A stretch of DNA of 64,000 nucleotides. Origin: Paenibacillus sp. cl123 (lineage in GTDB: Bacteria; Bacillota; Bacilli; Paenibacillales; NBRC-103111). Both the position numbers and the translations under genes were made by a program. Below, one piece after another: positions 1-8,974 of this stretch (position 1 is the stretch's first letter; each line of letters begins with the position of its first letter). Where the stretch lies: positions 48,392-112,391 of the forward strand of contig NZ_FMYY01000023.1 of NCBI RefSeq assembly GCF_900101595.1, written 5' to 3'. Under the pieces are notes generated by a model, which was not told the origin of the DNA, made no database searches, and saw only the letters and a program-made list of their open reading frames with translations.

Positions 1-2
1 AC

Positions 3-617
3 ATGGCGGAGTTTGTTCGTTCCTTGCAAGAGGGGGAGAAGCCAATTCGGATGTCGTTGTATTCGCTCCTCCAATGGCTGAACACGAACGTATATGACGG
101 CCGCCACGATGAGAGGAAACAATTGCAAACGATTACCGAAACGATGGACTGCTGCGATACGCTGCCGGAAATGCTGGAGCACGTCCAATCGTATTTGACA
201 AACCTTGCCGAGCAGTCGAGGTCCGCCCTTCAAACGAGCGGTGATATCTCGAAAGCGATCCGGTACATCCAGATGAACTATGACCGGGACATCAGCCTGC
301 AGCAAGTAGCGGACCATGTCCATCTAAGCCTTGGCTATTTAAGCAATTTGTTCAAGAAGGAGCTGCGCATTACGTTCGTCGAGTTTCTAAACGGTTACCG
401 GATCGAACGGGCCAAGGAGCTTCTAACCGGCTCCCGGCTGAAAACGTGCGACATTGCTGCCAAAGTCGGATTTTCGCCGGAATATACGTATTTCAGCAAA
501 GTATTCAAGAAAGTTACGGGACTTAATCCGAATGAATATCGGAAATCGTTCAACCGATCTCAAAATCGTTCAACTCCGCTTTCAACCGCTCAACCGCAAA
601 CGGCCAAAAAGCGATGA
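3..617 (+). CDS. AraC-type transcriptional regulator, C-terminal part (cut by window edge)
   Basis: The gene enters from outside the window, so the N-terminus is missing; the visible 204 residues are the C-terminal portion. Residues about 83-180 form the double helix-turn-helix of the AraC/XylS family, with recognisable blocks (ISLQQVADHVHLSLGYLS, FVEFLNGYRIERAKELL, DIAAKVGFSPEYTYFSKVFK, then TGLNPNEYRKS). The helical linker before it resembles YesN-type response regulators, so the missing part may be a receiver domain; this cannot be seen. The tail after the HTH is Ser/Thr/Asn-rich and not conserved. It lies 122 bases before a sugar-binding lipoprotein in the same direction and plausibly controls that cluster. 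Confidence 0.85.
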   Translation: MAEFVRSLQEGEKPIRMSLYSLLQWLNTNVYDGRHDERKQLQTITETMDCCDTLPEMLEHVQSYLTNLAEQSRSALQTSGDISKAIRYIQMNYDRDISLQQVADHVHLSLGYLSNLFKKELRITFVEFLNGYRIERAKELLTGSRLKTCDIAAKVGFSPEYTYFSKVFKKVTGLNPNEYRKSFNRSQNRSTPLSTAQPQTAKKR

Positions 618-685
618 TTGTTCAACTATTTAGCAGTTTCTTTCATTTTGCTTACCTCCTAAAGCCAATAGTATAGATACAAGAA

Positions 686-708
686 GATAGATCTAAGACC
701 GATCTATC
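686..708. promoter_or_regulatory. 8-bp inverted repeat upstream of the first solute-binding protein gene
   Basis: The arms GATAGATC (686-693) and GATCTATC (701-708) are perfect reverse complements separated by 7 bases. The repeat sits 32 bases before the ATG at 740, in the 122-base gap after the AraC-type gene. It could be an operator for that regulator or a weak 5' hairpin; there is no T-run to make it a terminator. No convincing -35/-10 pair was picked out in this gap. Confidence 0.35.
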
Positions 709-739
709 CGACGATTATCACTAGTGGGGGGAAGATCTC

Positions 740-2104
740 ATGAAGGTAGGAAGGCGCAGTTTCACTTTTGTACTGGTTGCGGTTTTCATGTTTTTCGTAG
801 TCGCGTGCAGCGGGGGAGGAGGCGAAGCGACGGATGTGAAGCAGCCGGCCCCGGCCGAGGAGAATAAGTCTACGGAAAAGTCGCCCCAGCAGAAGCCGCC
901 GGCGGAAGAGGACTGGACGATGGACTTCGATCTAGGCGGGCGTAAGATTAAGGCCACCGCTTGGTGGAAAATCGAATTCGGCGATTCGCCGGAGCACCAG
1001 GAAATTAAGAAAAATATCGAAGAGCTGCAGAAGAAGCACAACTTTACGATCGAATTCGTAACGACGCCGTTCGCCAATTTGAAAGAGCTTGCGACGAGCT
1101 CCATACTTGCGGGCGAGCCTATCGCGGACGTGATCCGGTTAGAACGCAGGGCGCTGTTCCCGGGTATGGTCACGTCCGGGCTGGTCACCCCGCTGGATGA
1201 AATCATCGACTTGAAAGGACCGGCCGGCAAATATATCGACCCGATGATTCGAGAAACCATCGGAGAGTTCCGCGGTCACGTCTACGGATTCGAAAAAAGC
1301 TATTCCGATTTCTCGGGCTTGTACTACAACAAGAAAATGCTTGCCGATGCTGGCATCAAAGATCTGCACGAATATGTCGCCGAGAACAAATGGAACTGGG
1401 ATACGTTGAAAGAAGTTTTGGGCAAGGTGACGAAAGGCGATACGTTCGGTCTGGCGGGATCCCAGCTGGCCATTACCGCCCATGCGCTCGTCTCCAACGG
1501 CGGCAATTTCCTCGATATCAATGAGGGCAAAGAAAAGCTGTCTGATCCGAGGTCTATTGAGGCGCTGACGTTCGCCCAGGAGCTGGCGGGAATAGCGAAG
1601 GTATCTAACGACTCGGCGGCGGTCAAAGCGGCGTTCAACCAAGGCAAAATTCTCATGTATGTCGGCTACCAGTGGGAAGGGGACGGATTCGTTAAAGACA
1701 TGGGCGAAAATTTAGGCTTCGTGCCATTCCCGGTCGGACCGAAAGGAACGGGCTACAAATCGATCTCCAACCCTCCGAACTTCTGGACGATTCCGAAGGG
1801 CGCGAAAAATCCGAAAGAGCTCGTCTACCTCATGTCCAAAATTTTCAAGACGAAGCCGCTCGAGGAATATACCGGACAAAGCCGTCTGGAGGGCTATTTT
1901 GCCGATGAGAAGGATATCAAGGCGGCGAGAATGATGATGCAATCTCCCCAATATACGGTGATGAACCATGACTTGTTCCCGGATTGGAACGTTTATCAGA
2001 TGCTGAACCAGCTGTATTTGGAAAAACTGGCGCCGGCCACGGTTGTCGAAATGAATAAGCAGCTGCTGCAAGCGGCGATGGACGATGCGCTGAAGAAGAA
2101 ATAA
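740..2104 (+). CDS. ABC transporter extracellular solute-binding lipoprotein (family 1)
   Basis: A 454-residue secreted sugar-binding protein for an ABC importer. The N-terminus (KVGRR, hydrophobic stretch, then VVACSGGG) is a lipoprotein signal with the lipid-modified Cys at about residue 23, followed by a Gly/Pro/Lys-rich linker to about residue 60. The rest matches the family 1 solute-binding fold, including the GLYYNKKMLADAGI hinge-type motif and WNWDTLKEV. The start ATG has a GGGGGAAG ribosome site at 725-734. It is followed after 9 bases by an unusual second, much larger binding protein and then by permeases. The ligand is unknown; the downstream apiose genes suggest an apiose-containing oligosaccharide, by inference only. 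Confidence 0.9.
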   Translation: MKVGRRSFTFVLVAVFMFFVVACSGGGGEATDVKQPAPAEENKSTEKSPQQKPPAEEDWTMDFDLGGRKIKATAWWKIEFGDSPEHQEIKKNIEELQKKHNFTIEFVTTPFANLKELATSSILAGEPIADVIRLERRALFPGMVTSGLVTPLDEIIDLKGPAGKYIDPMIRETIGEFRGHVYGFEKSYSDFSGLYYNKKMLADAGIKDLHEYVAENKWNWDTLKEVLGKVTKGDTFGLAGSQLAITAHALVSNGGNFLDINEGKEKLSDPRSIEALTFAQELAGIAKVSNDSAAVKAAFNQGKILMYVGYQWEGDGFVKDMGENLGFVPFPVGPKGTGYKSISNPPNFWTIPKGAKNPKELVYLMSKIFKTKPLEEYTGQSRLEGYFADEKDIKAARMMMQSPQYTVMNHDLFPDWNVYQMLNQLYLEKLAPATVVEMNKQLLQAAMDDALKKK

Positions 2105-2140
2105 GAAAGCGAGATGCAAACGGTAAGGGTGGATGGCACG

Positions 2141-5065
2141 ATGATCGGATACGTAACCAGATATCGCGGTGTTCTAATCGGAATAGCAGTCATTCTGGCG
2201 CTGGTCTGGTGGTTCTCCGGCGACAGTGCGGCTGACGACCATCCGGGTGAGCGGGTTGATCTCGAGGGATTGCAGACGTATGCGGAGAACAGCTACCAGA
2301 ACTACTTGAGGCTGCACCGGGACAAGGCCCGGCCCGGCACGAGTATACAAGTCGAGGGTGAGGCATACAGCCGTGCGGAAGGCGAGGCGGAGACCGTGTC
2401 CGGCCCAGATCCGATCAGAGGCAAGGCGCTGAAGACAGGTGAGACGGGGCAGGTTACATGGACGTTTCAAGTGCAGGAAGCAGGCTTGTATAACCTCGGA
2501 ATCCGCTATTATACCGTACAAGGGAAAAGCTCATCCATCGAAAGGAAGCTGCTTGTTAACGGGCAGCTTCCCTTTCAAGAAGCGGAGTCGTTCATCTTCG
2601 ATCGCGTCTGGACGAATGAAAGGCAGCCGTTTAAACAGGACAATCGCAGCAACGAGCTGCGGCCCAGTCAAATCGAGAAGTTCATGTGGCAGGAAGCATT
2701 GTTCAAGGATGCGAACGGGCTGACGGAGAAGCCGTTTCTGTTTTACTTTCCGAAAGGGGAAAACACCTTGACGCTGCAATCGCTGCGCGAGCCGGTCGTC
2801 ATCGATTATATCAAGCTGTACCAGGAGGAGGAAGCGCTGGGGTATGCCGAGCTGAAGGACGCTTATGCCCGAGTAGGCGCGAAGTCGCCTGCGAATATCT
2901 CGATTAAGGTGCAGGGCGAGCATGCCATGCACAAGTCGTCTCCTACCTTATACCCTCAGCCCGACCATACTTCCCCGTCGGTCGAGCCTTATCATGTATC
3001 GAAAATTCGCATGAACTCGATCGGTGGTCAAAACTGGCGCATGCCGGGACAATGGATGGAATGGACGGTGGACGTCCCGGAGGAAGGCCTGTATAAGCTG
3101 GCAATCAAGGGCAAGCAAAATTTGGCCAGAGGCATTTATTCCAGCCGGAAGCTGTACATCGACGGAAAGGTGCCGTTTAAGGAGGTCGAAAGCAACCGGT
3201 TCTACTACGATGCGGACTATCAGCTCCATACGCTTGGCGGCGCCGAGGAGCCGTATTTGTTTCATCTCACCAAAGGGACGCACACGATCAGGCTGGAAGT
3301 AAATTTGGGGGATATTTCCCCGCTCATTCGCACCGTTGAGTCGAGCGTTCTCGAATTGAACGCCGTTTATCGGCAAATCTTGATGATTACGTCGGCTCAG
3401 CCGGACCCGTATCGCGATTATCAGCTCGAACGCCGTATTCCAGATTTGGCAAAGGGATTTACCGCGCAGCGGAATATCCTGTACACCGTAGCAGAGCAAT
3501 TGCGGGACATTACGGGAGAGAAAAGCGATAAAACCGCGATTTTATACACGCTGTCCAGACAGCTGGAGGAGATGGCGCAAAATCCGCATACGGTGGCCCA
3601 GCGTCTCGACCAGTTCAAAATCAATATCGGTTCGCTCGGCACATGGCTGCTGACGATTCGTGAGATGCCGCTGCAGCTTGATTACTTGCTGGTCGCTTCA
3701 CCGGATGTGACGATGCCGGCCGCCCATAGTCCAATTTCCGACCAAATGAGGCATGAGCTGGGTGCGTTCTTCTACTCGTTCATCGAAGATTACAATACGA
3801 TCGGCAGTGTTGCCGAAGCCGATCAGGAGCGCATTACGGTATGGATCGGCACCGGGCGCGATCAAGCGCAAGTCATGAAGGAAATGATCGAGGACACGTT
3901 TACAGCGAAAAACGGCATTCATGTCGATTTGAAGCTGGTCGACAACGGCACGCTGCTGTCCGCTACATTGGCCGGACAAGGGCCGGACGTAGCCCTGGAG
4001 ATCGGCACGGCCGATCCGGTCAACTACGCGATGCGCAACGCGGCATTCGACGTCAGTCAGTTTGCGGATTTCGAGCAAGTCGCGTCGCGGTTTCGGGAAA
4101 GCGCGCTCGTGCCGCTGCGATTTAACGGCGGCGTTTACGCCCTGCCCGAGCAGCAGCTGTTCAGCATGCTGTTCTACCGCAAAGATATTATGAACGAGCT
4201 CGGACTTGAAGTTCCGGGTACATGGGACGATGTGCATAAGATGATTCCGGAGCTGCAGAAGCGGTATATGCAATTCGGGCTGCCGATCCAGGATCAGAAG
4301 TCGACGATGACGCCAAACGATACGTTCTCGATGCTGCTGTTTCAAACGGACGGAAACTATTACGAGGCCGGCGGCAAGCGAAGCGCTTTGGATCAAGACG
4401 TTGCGATGCGCGCTTTCGGAAGCTGGACCGACTTCTATACGAGCTACAAGTTTCCGCTCCAGTTCGACTTTATGAACCGGTTCCGGCTGGGTGAAATGCC
4501 GATCGGCATCGCACCTTACAATACCTACAATGTATTGACGGTAGCCGCGCCGGAAATTCGCGGACTGTGGGATTTCACTGTCGTACCCGGCACACCGGAT
4601 GCCAGCGGCGGCGTTCGCCGCGAGGTTGCAAGCGGGGGGACCGCGGTCATGATGCTTCAGCAAGCGAAAAACAAAGAAGCTTCGTGGCAATTTATGAAAT
4701 GGTGGACAGATAAGAATACGCAGGTTCGCTTCGGCCGCGAGATGGAAAGCTTGATGGGGGCGGCTGCCCGATACCCGACGGCCAATATCGAGGCGCTGCA
4801 GGAATTGCCTTGGCCGGTTAAAGATTATCAGAACCTGGAGAAGCAGTGGCAGTGGGTGCGCGGAATACCGGAAGTGCCGGGCGGCTATTTCACAGGCCGG
4901 CATCTGGACAACGCATTCCGCAAAGTTGTCAATCTTGGAGAAAATCCGCGCGAAGCGCTGTACGATCACGTTCTCGTCATCCATAACGAGATTGCGCTCA
5001 AACGCAAGGAATTCGGATTACCGGACGAAACGGAGGTGCCCGCAGATGCAGCAGCCGACCACTAA
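2141..5065 (+). CDS. Membrane-anchored giant solute-binding protein with two beta-sandwich modules
   Basis: About 974 residues, more than twice the usual length of a sugar-binding protein. A single N-terminal membrane segment (about residues 9-27) replaces the lipobox. Two related beta-sandwich modules follow (about 67-235 and 253-415), each opening with a VEGEAYS/VQGEHAM-type strand and containing GLYNLGIRY or GLYKLAIKG and a VNG/IDG-PF-E turn, resembling galactose-binding-like modules. A helical stretch (415-560) leads to a C-terminal family 1 solute-binding domain (about 563-950) starting RITVWIGTG and containing LFYRKDIMNELGL. An earlier ATG at 2114 is in frame but has a poor ribosome site; ATG 2141 has AGGGTGG 8 bases upstream and was chosen. 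The domain order suggests it both holds glycans and feeds the permeases downstream. Confidence 0.85.
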   Translation: MIGYVTRYRGVLIGIAVILALVWWFSGDSAADDHPGERVDLEGLQTYAENSYQNYLRLHRDKARPGTSIQVEGEAYSRAEGEAETVSGPDPIRGKALKTGETGQVTWTFQVQEAGLYNLGIRYYTVQGKSSSIERKLLVNGQLPFQEAESFIFDRVWTNERQPFKQDNRSNELRPSQIEKFMWQEALFKDANGLTEKPFLFYFPKGENTLTLQSLREPVVIDYIKLYQEEEALGYAELKDAYARVGAKSPANISIKVQGEHAMHKSSPTLYPQPDHTSPSVEPYHVSKIRMNSIGGQNWRMPGQWMEWTVDVPEEGLYKLAIKGKQNLARGIYSSRKLYIDGKVPFKEVESNRFYYDADYQLHTLGGAEEPYLFHLTKGTHTIRLEVNLGDISPLIRTVESSVLELNAVYRQILMITSAQPDPYRDYQLERRIPDLAKGFTAQRNILYTVAEQLRDITGEKSDKTAILYTLSRQLEEMAQNPHTVAQRLDQFKINIGSLGTWLLTIREMPLQLDYLLVASPDVTMPAAHSPISDQMRHELGAFFYSFIEDYNTIGSVAEADQERITVWIGTGRDQAQVMKEMIEDTFTAKNGIHVDLKLVDNGTLLSATLAGQGPDVALEIGTADPVNYAMRNAAFDVSQFADFEQVASRFRESALVPLRFNGGVYALPEQQLFSMLFYRKDIMNELGLEVPGTWDDVHKMIPELQKRYMQFGLPIQDQKSTMTPNDTFSMLLFQTDGNYYEAGGKRSALDQDVAMRAFGSWTDFYTSYKFPLQFDFMNRFRLGEMPIGIAPYNTYNVLTVAAPEIRGLWDFTVVPGTPDASGGVRREVASGGTAVMMLQQAKNKEASWQFMKWWTDKNTQVRFGREMESLMGAAARYPTANIEALQELPWPVKDYQNLEKQWQWVRGIPEVPGGYFTGRHLDNAFRKVVNLGENPREALYDHVLVIHNEIALKRKEFGLPDETEVPADAAADH

Positions 5066-6005
5066 GCTCGCCGAATCGAAATCACCGCTGCTTCAAGGGG
5101 GCGGACTGCGGGCTTCCGTCCTGCTGCAGGATATATGGGCGAATCGGCACTCGTATGTTCTGATGGGGCCGTACATGCTGCTCTTTTTCCTGTTCACGGT
5201 GCTGCCCGTAGCGCTGTCCCTGTTAGTCAGTTTCACTTATTTCAACTTGCTCGAGTTTCCGAAGTGGGTCGGCTGGGACAATTACACCCGGTTGTTTCTT
5301 GAGGACGACGTGTTTCTCATCGCGATCAAGAACACGTTTCTATTCGCTTTTATTACAGGCCCCGTCAGCTACCTGGCGTGCTTCATCTTCGCTTGGCTGA
5401 TCAACGAGCTGCCGACTCGGATACGCGCGTTGATGACGCTGGTTTTTTACGCGCCGTCCATATCCGGAAACATTTTCTTCATCTGGCTCATCATGTTCTC
5501 GGGGGACAGCTACGGGTATGTGAACGGATTTCTGATGAAGCTCGGCCTTATTCTCGAGCCGATTCAATGGCTGCAGGACGAGCGCTTCGTGCTGTGGATC
5601 GTCATGCTCGTTCAATTATGGCTGAGCCTGGGCGTCAGCTTCCTCGCTTTTATCGCCGGCCTGCAGTCGATCGACCGGACGTTATTCGAAGCGGGGGCGG
5701 TCGACGGCGTCCGCAACCGCTGGCAGGAACTGTGGTATATTACGCTGCCTTCCATGCGTCCTCAGCTTCTGTTCGGAGCGGTCATCCAGATTACGTCGTC
5801 GTTCGCCATTGCCGAAGTGTCGGTTGCGCTTGCCGGGTTCCCCAGCGTCAATTACGCGGCGCATACTGCCGTTACGCACTTGATGGATTACGGCTCGATT
5901 CGCTTCGAGATGGGCTATGCTTCGGCGATCGCCACCGTCCTGTTCGCCATCATGGTGGGCAGCAATATGGTTGTCCAGAAACTGCTAAGGAAAGTGGGTG
6001 AATAG
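5046..6005 (+). CDS. ABC sugar transporter permease, MalF/UgpA type (CUT1)
   Basis: A 319-residue inner-membrane permease with about six hydrophobic segments. The cytoplasmic EAA loop is readable as FEAGAVDGVRNRWQELWYIT, the contact site for the ATPase subunit. The ATG at 5046 has GGAGGTG at 5032-5038 and overlaps the 3' end of the preceding gene by 20 bases, so translation is coupled to the giant binding protein. A longer in-frame opening to 4926 lies entirely inside the upstream gene and is rejected. Its partner is the MalG-type permease that follows after 6 bases. Confidence 0.93.
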   Translation: MQQPTTKLAESKSPLLQGGGLRASVLLQDIWANRHSYVLMGPYMLLFFLFTVLPVALSLLVSFTYFNLLEFPKWVGWDNYTRLFLEDDVFLIAIKNTFLFAFITGPVSYLACFIFAWLINELPTRIRALMTLVFYAPSISGNIFFIWLIMFSGDSYGYVNGFLMKLGLILEPIQWLQDERFVLWIVMLVQLWLSLGVSFLAFIAGLQSIDRTLFEAGAVDGVRNRWQELWYITLPSMRPQLLFGAVIQITSSFAIAEVSVALAGFPSVNYAAHTAVTHLMDYGSIRFEMGYASAIATVLFAIMVGSNMVVQKLLRKVGE

Positions 6006-6011
6006 ACCCAA

Positions 6012-6878
6012 GTGAGCACAATGGCCGCCCATTCCCAAAAACGACTAACCCGTTCCTTTTGGGGCAATGTTGCCGTATTCCTTTTCCTCGGCATGTTCGG
6101 TGCCTTTATGGCGCTGCCGCTCATTTATACGGTTAATAATGCTTTTAAGCCGCTCGACGAGCTGTTCTTGTTTCCGCCGAGATTTCTGGTCCGAAATCCG
6201 ACGCTAGACAATTTTTTCGATTTGACCAACCTGATGGCGAACTCCTGGGTACCGTTTACGCGTTATGTGTTCAATACGGTATTCATTACGCTCGCGGGTA
6301 CCGTTGGCCACGTCATTCTCGCTTCGGCAGCGGCTTATCCGCTTGCAAAGCATAGGTTTCCCGGCGCGAAGCCGCTTTTTACGATCGTCGTTCTGTCGTT
6401 GATGTTCTCTCCGCATGTAACGGCGGTGCCGAACTATGTGATTATGTCCTGGCTGGGGCTGATCGACAGCTATACGGCGGTGATCGCTCCAGCGCTCGCC
6501 TCTTCGCTCGGCCTGTACTTGATGAAGCAGTTTATGGAACAAATTCCTGATACGCTGCTGGAAGCGGCCAAGATCGACGGGGCGAGCGAATACCGGATTT
6601 TTTGGCAAATCGTGATGCCTCTCGTCAAGCCGGCCTGGCTTACCTTAACGATCCTGTTGTTTCAAGTATTGTGGGGGACGACCGGGGGGAGCTTTATTTA
6701 CAGCGAGGAATTGAAAACGATGAGTTATGCGCTGGGCCAAATATTGGCCGGGGGAATCGTTCGTGCCGGCCCTGGCGCGTTCGTCGCTCTGCTGATGATG
6801 TCGGTGCCGATTACGATTTTTATCGTTTCGCAGAGCAATATCATCGAGACGATGGCCAGCTCGGGCATGAAGGAGTGA
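6012..6878 (+). CDS. ABC sugar transporter permease, MalG type (CUT1)
   Basis: A 288-residue membrane permease. The EAA loop is readable as LEAAKIDGASEYRIFWQIVMP, and about six hydrophobic segments are present. It starts at GTG 6012 with AGTGGGTG about 10 bases upstream; ATG 6021 is an alternative. It forms the second half of the permease pair with the gene ending at 6005 and is followed after 4 bases by the NHL-repeat protein, so it belongs to one operon. Confidence 0.92.
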   Translation: MSTMAAHSQKRLTRSFWGNVAVFLFLGMFGAFMALPLIYTVNNAFKPLDELFLFPPRFLVRNPTLDNFFDLTNLMANSWVPFTRYVFNTVFITLAGTVGHVILASAAAYPLAKHRFPGAKPLFTIVVLSLMFSPHVTAVPNYVIMSWLGLIDSYTAVIAPALASSLGLYLMKQFMEQIPDTLLEAAKIDGASEYRIFWQIVMPLVKPAWLTLTILLFQVLWGTTGGSFIYSEELKTMSYALGQILAGGIVRAGPGAFVALLMMSVPITIFIVSQSNIIETMASSGMKE

Positions 6879-6882
6879 GGCG

Positions 6883-8349
6883 ATGAAGGGACTTATGCCG
6901 CTGAGCTTTATCCGGATTGTCGTCCTGACCTTCGTGCTCGCCCTTATCGTCCCGATAGAGAACGGTGCTTACGCCAAATCGCCCTATGAAGGATACGGCT
7001 ATTCGTATTGGGGAAAGACGATTCCGGCGCCTGTCGCGTATAAGCCGGGCCGTACCGTTAGCGGCGGCTCTCTCGGAATCGGCCATTTCAACCAGCCGAG
7101 AGATTTGTTCGTCGCACGGGACGGTAGCATTTATGTTGTTGATACCGGCAACGCTCGGATCGTCGTCCTGAACGCCGCATTCGAATTCGTCCGGGAAATT
7201 ACCGGCTTCGATAACCGTCGGAAGGCGGACAATTTCAACTCGCCGAACGGGATATTCGTAACCGACGACAACGACATGTACATCGCCGATACCGGCAACA
7301 GCCGAGTCGTCCACTTGGATGCTGCGGGAAAGCTGGCCGGGCTGATCGAGACTCCGAAATCCGAAGTGCTTACCGCCGGCTTCGTATTCCTGCCCATTAA
7401 GGTGGCAGTCGATAAAGCCAAACGCGTATACGTCGTTGCCCAAGGAACGTTCGACGGCATTATGGAGTTCGATGCGGACGGACGGTTTACCGGGTTTACG
7501 GGAACGAATCGGGTCCGTTTCAGTATGGTCGATTATTTCTGGAAAATGATTGCCACCCAAGAGCAGCGCGATCGCATGCAGCTGTTCATTCCGACCGAGT
7601 ATACGAATCTCGATATCGATCCGAACGGTTTCCTATACACAACAAATTCCGATGCGAATACGGCATCGCCAATCAAGCGCTTGAACCCTACGGGCATCGA
7701 TGTGCTCCGCAAGGAAGGTTATGCCGTCCCTTCCGGAGACTTAAAGTATATCCGATTTGGCGAAGCCAGCGGTCCATCCTTATTTACGGATATTGCGGTC
7801 CGGGATAACGGGGTGTACAGCGCGCTCGACGTGAGACGGGGGAAAATATTTACTTACGATTGGGACGGGAATTTGCTGTATATATTCGGCAAGCTCGGGA
7901 ACCAGAAAGGGACGTTTCACACGCCGGCGGCGATCGATTATGCAGGGGATTCGATCCTTGTCCTCGACCGGGCGCTGAACCGGATTACCGTATTCGAAAC
8001 GACGCCGATCGGCAGGCTGATCAATCAAGCGGTCGATTTGCATTTTAAAGGCAAGGACGAACAATCCGCGGAGCTATGGAACAAGGTGATCGAGTACGAC
8101 GCCAACTATGATATCGCTTATACCGGGATCAGCAAAGCGAAGCTGCGGAGCGGAATGAACAGGCAGGCGGCCGAATATGCCGGACTTGGCATGGATAAAG
8201 GCTATTATTCCAAGGCGTTTCAGCGGTACCGCAAAGACGTGATGCGGGAGTACTTCGGCACCGCGATGTCGCTGGCGTTCGTCCTGGCGCTGGGCGTTCT
8301 CGTCCTTAGAGCAATCCGAAGAAAGAAAGGAGGAGAACGTCGTGCGTAA
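6883..8349 (+). CDS. NHL-repeat beta-propeller protein with C-terminal membrane anchor
   Basis: A 488-residue exported protein. Residues 1-31 look like a signal peptide (ending GAYAKS). Residues about 60-380 contain NHL-type repeats (FNQPRDLFVARDGSIYVVDTGNARIV, FNSPNGIFVTDDNDMYIADTGNSRVV and weaker copies), expected to form a beta-propeller outside the membrane. Residues about 385-450 are helical and resemble a short TPR-like segment, and a membrane helix at about 462-480 is followed by a Lys/Arg-rich tail, giving a propeller-out, tail-in topology. It overlaps the next gene by 8 bases. Such proteins recur beside Yip1 and DUF5696 genes in related bacteria from general knowledge, but the role is not established; scaffold or glycan sensor are possible. 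Confidence 0.8.
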   Translation: MKGLMPLSFIRIVVLTFVLALIVPIENGAYAKSPYEGYGYSYWGKTIPAPVAYKPGRTVSGGSLGIGHFNQPRDLFVARDGSIYVVDTGNARIVVLNAAFEFVREITGFDNRRKADNFNSPNGIFVTDDNDMYIADTGNSRVVHLDAAGKLAGLIETPKSEVLTAGFVFLPIKVAVDKAKRVYVVAQGTFDGIMEFDADGRFTGFTGTNRVRFSMVDYFWKMIATQEQRDRMQLFIPTEYTNLDIDPNGFLYTTNSDANTASPIKRLNPTGIDVLRKEGYAVPSGDLKYIRFGEASGPSLFTDIAVRDNGVYSALDVRRGKIFTYDWDGNLLYIFGKLGNQKGTFHTPAAIDYAGDSILVLDRALNRITVFETTPIGRLINQAVDLHFKGKDEQSAELWNKVIEYDANYDIAYTGISKAKLRSGMNRQAAEYAGLGMDKGYYSKAFQRYRKDVMREYFGTAMSLAFVLALGVLVLRAIRRKKGGERRA

Positions 8350-8962
8350 AGAGCTGCTATTGTTTCCGTTTCATCTCATCGTCAGACCGTTTGCCGGCTT
8401 CTGGGATCTGAAATACGAGTCCAGGGGCAATGGGAAAATAGCCGGCCTGATCGTCCTGCTCGTCTTCATCGGCCTCGTCGTCCAAAACCAGTATGGAGGC
8501 TTCATCGTTAATTCGGCCAATCCGGAGCAGTTCAACAGCCTGGTCCAATTGCGCAACGTACTTCTTCCGTTCTTTCTTTGGAGCGTGGCGAACTGGTCGC
8601 TAACGACATTGATGGACGGCGAAGGGAAATTTTCGGAAATTTGCATCGCAACCGCTTATGCCATGCTGCCGCTCGCTCTCATTCTGATTCCGAACACGAT
8701 ATTGAGCAATTGGATTACACGCGAGGAAAGCGCTTTTTACTTTTTTTTCAACTCGGTTGCGTTTTTTTGGTTTTTGTTTCTGCTCTTCGTCGGTACAATG
8801 ACCGTCCATCAGTATACGGCCACAAAGACGCTGGTTACGATCTTGCTTACGCTGGTCGGCATGGGCTTTCTGTTATTTCTCGGGCTGCTCTTATTCAGCC
8901 TGATTCAGCAAATGTTTTCGTTCGTATCCACCATTTATCAAGAGATTGTATTCCGGAACTGA
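8342..8962 (+). CDS. Yip1-family membrane protein
   Basis: A 206-residue polytopic membrane protein with about five hydrophobic segments and the Yip1-domain layout: an N-terminal amphipathic stretch (FHLIVRPFAGFWDLKYES), a first helix from about residue 30, and a conserved central run near WSVANWSLTTLMDGEGKFSE. It starts at GTG 8342 with AAGGAGGAG at 8328-8336, overlapping the stop of the NHL gene, so the two are translationally coupled. It is followed after 12 bases by the DUF5696 gene. No enzymatic residues are visible. Function in bacteria is unknown; the setting points to a partner of the transporter/propeller assembly. Confidence 0.8.
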   Translation: MRKELLLFPFHLIVRPFAGFWDLKYESRGNGKIAGLIVLLVFIGLVVQNQYGGFIVNSANPEQFNSLVQLRNVLLPFFLWSVANWSLTTLMDGEGKFSEICIATAYAMLPLALILIPNTILSNWITREESAFYFFFNSVAFFWFLFLLFVGTMTVHQYTATKTLVTILLTLVGMGFLLFLGLLLFSLIQQMFSFVSTIYQEIVFRN

Positions 8963-8974
8963 GGAGGAAATCAG

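Noticed and set aside
3698..4984. 428-codon open frame on the minus strand inside the giant SBP gene
   Set aside because: It is antisense to a clear coding frame with domains and carries no recognisable motif; long shadow frames are common in GC-rich codon usage.
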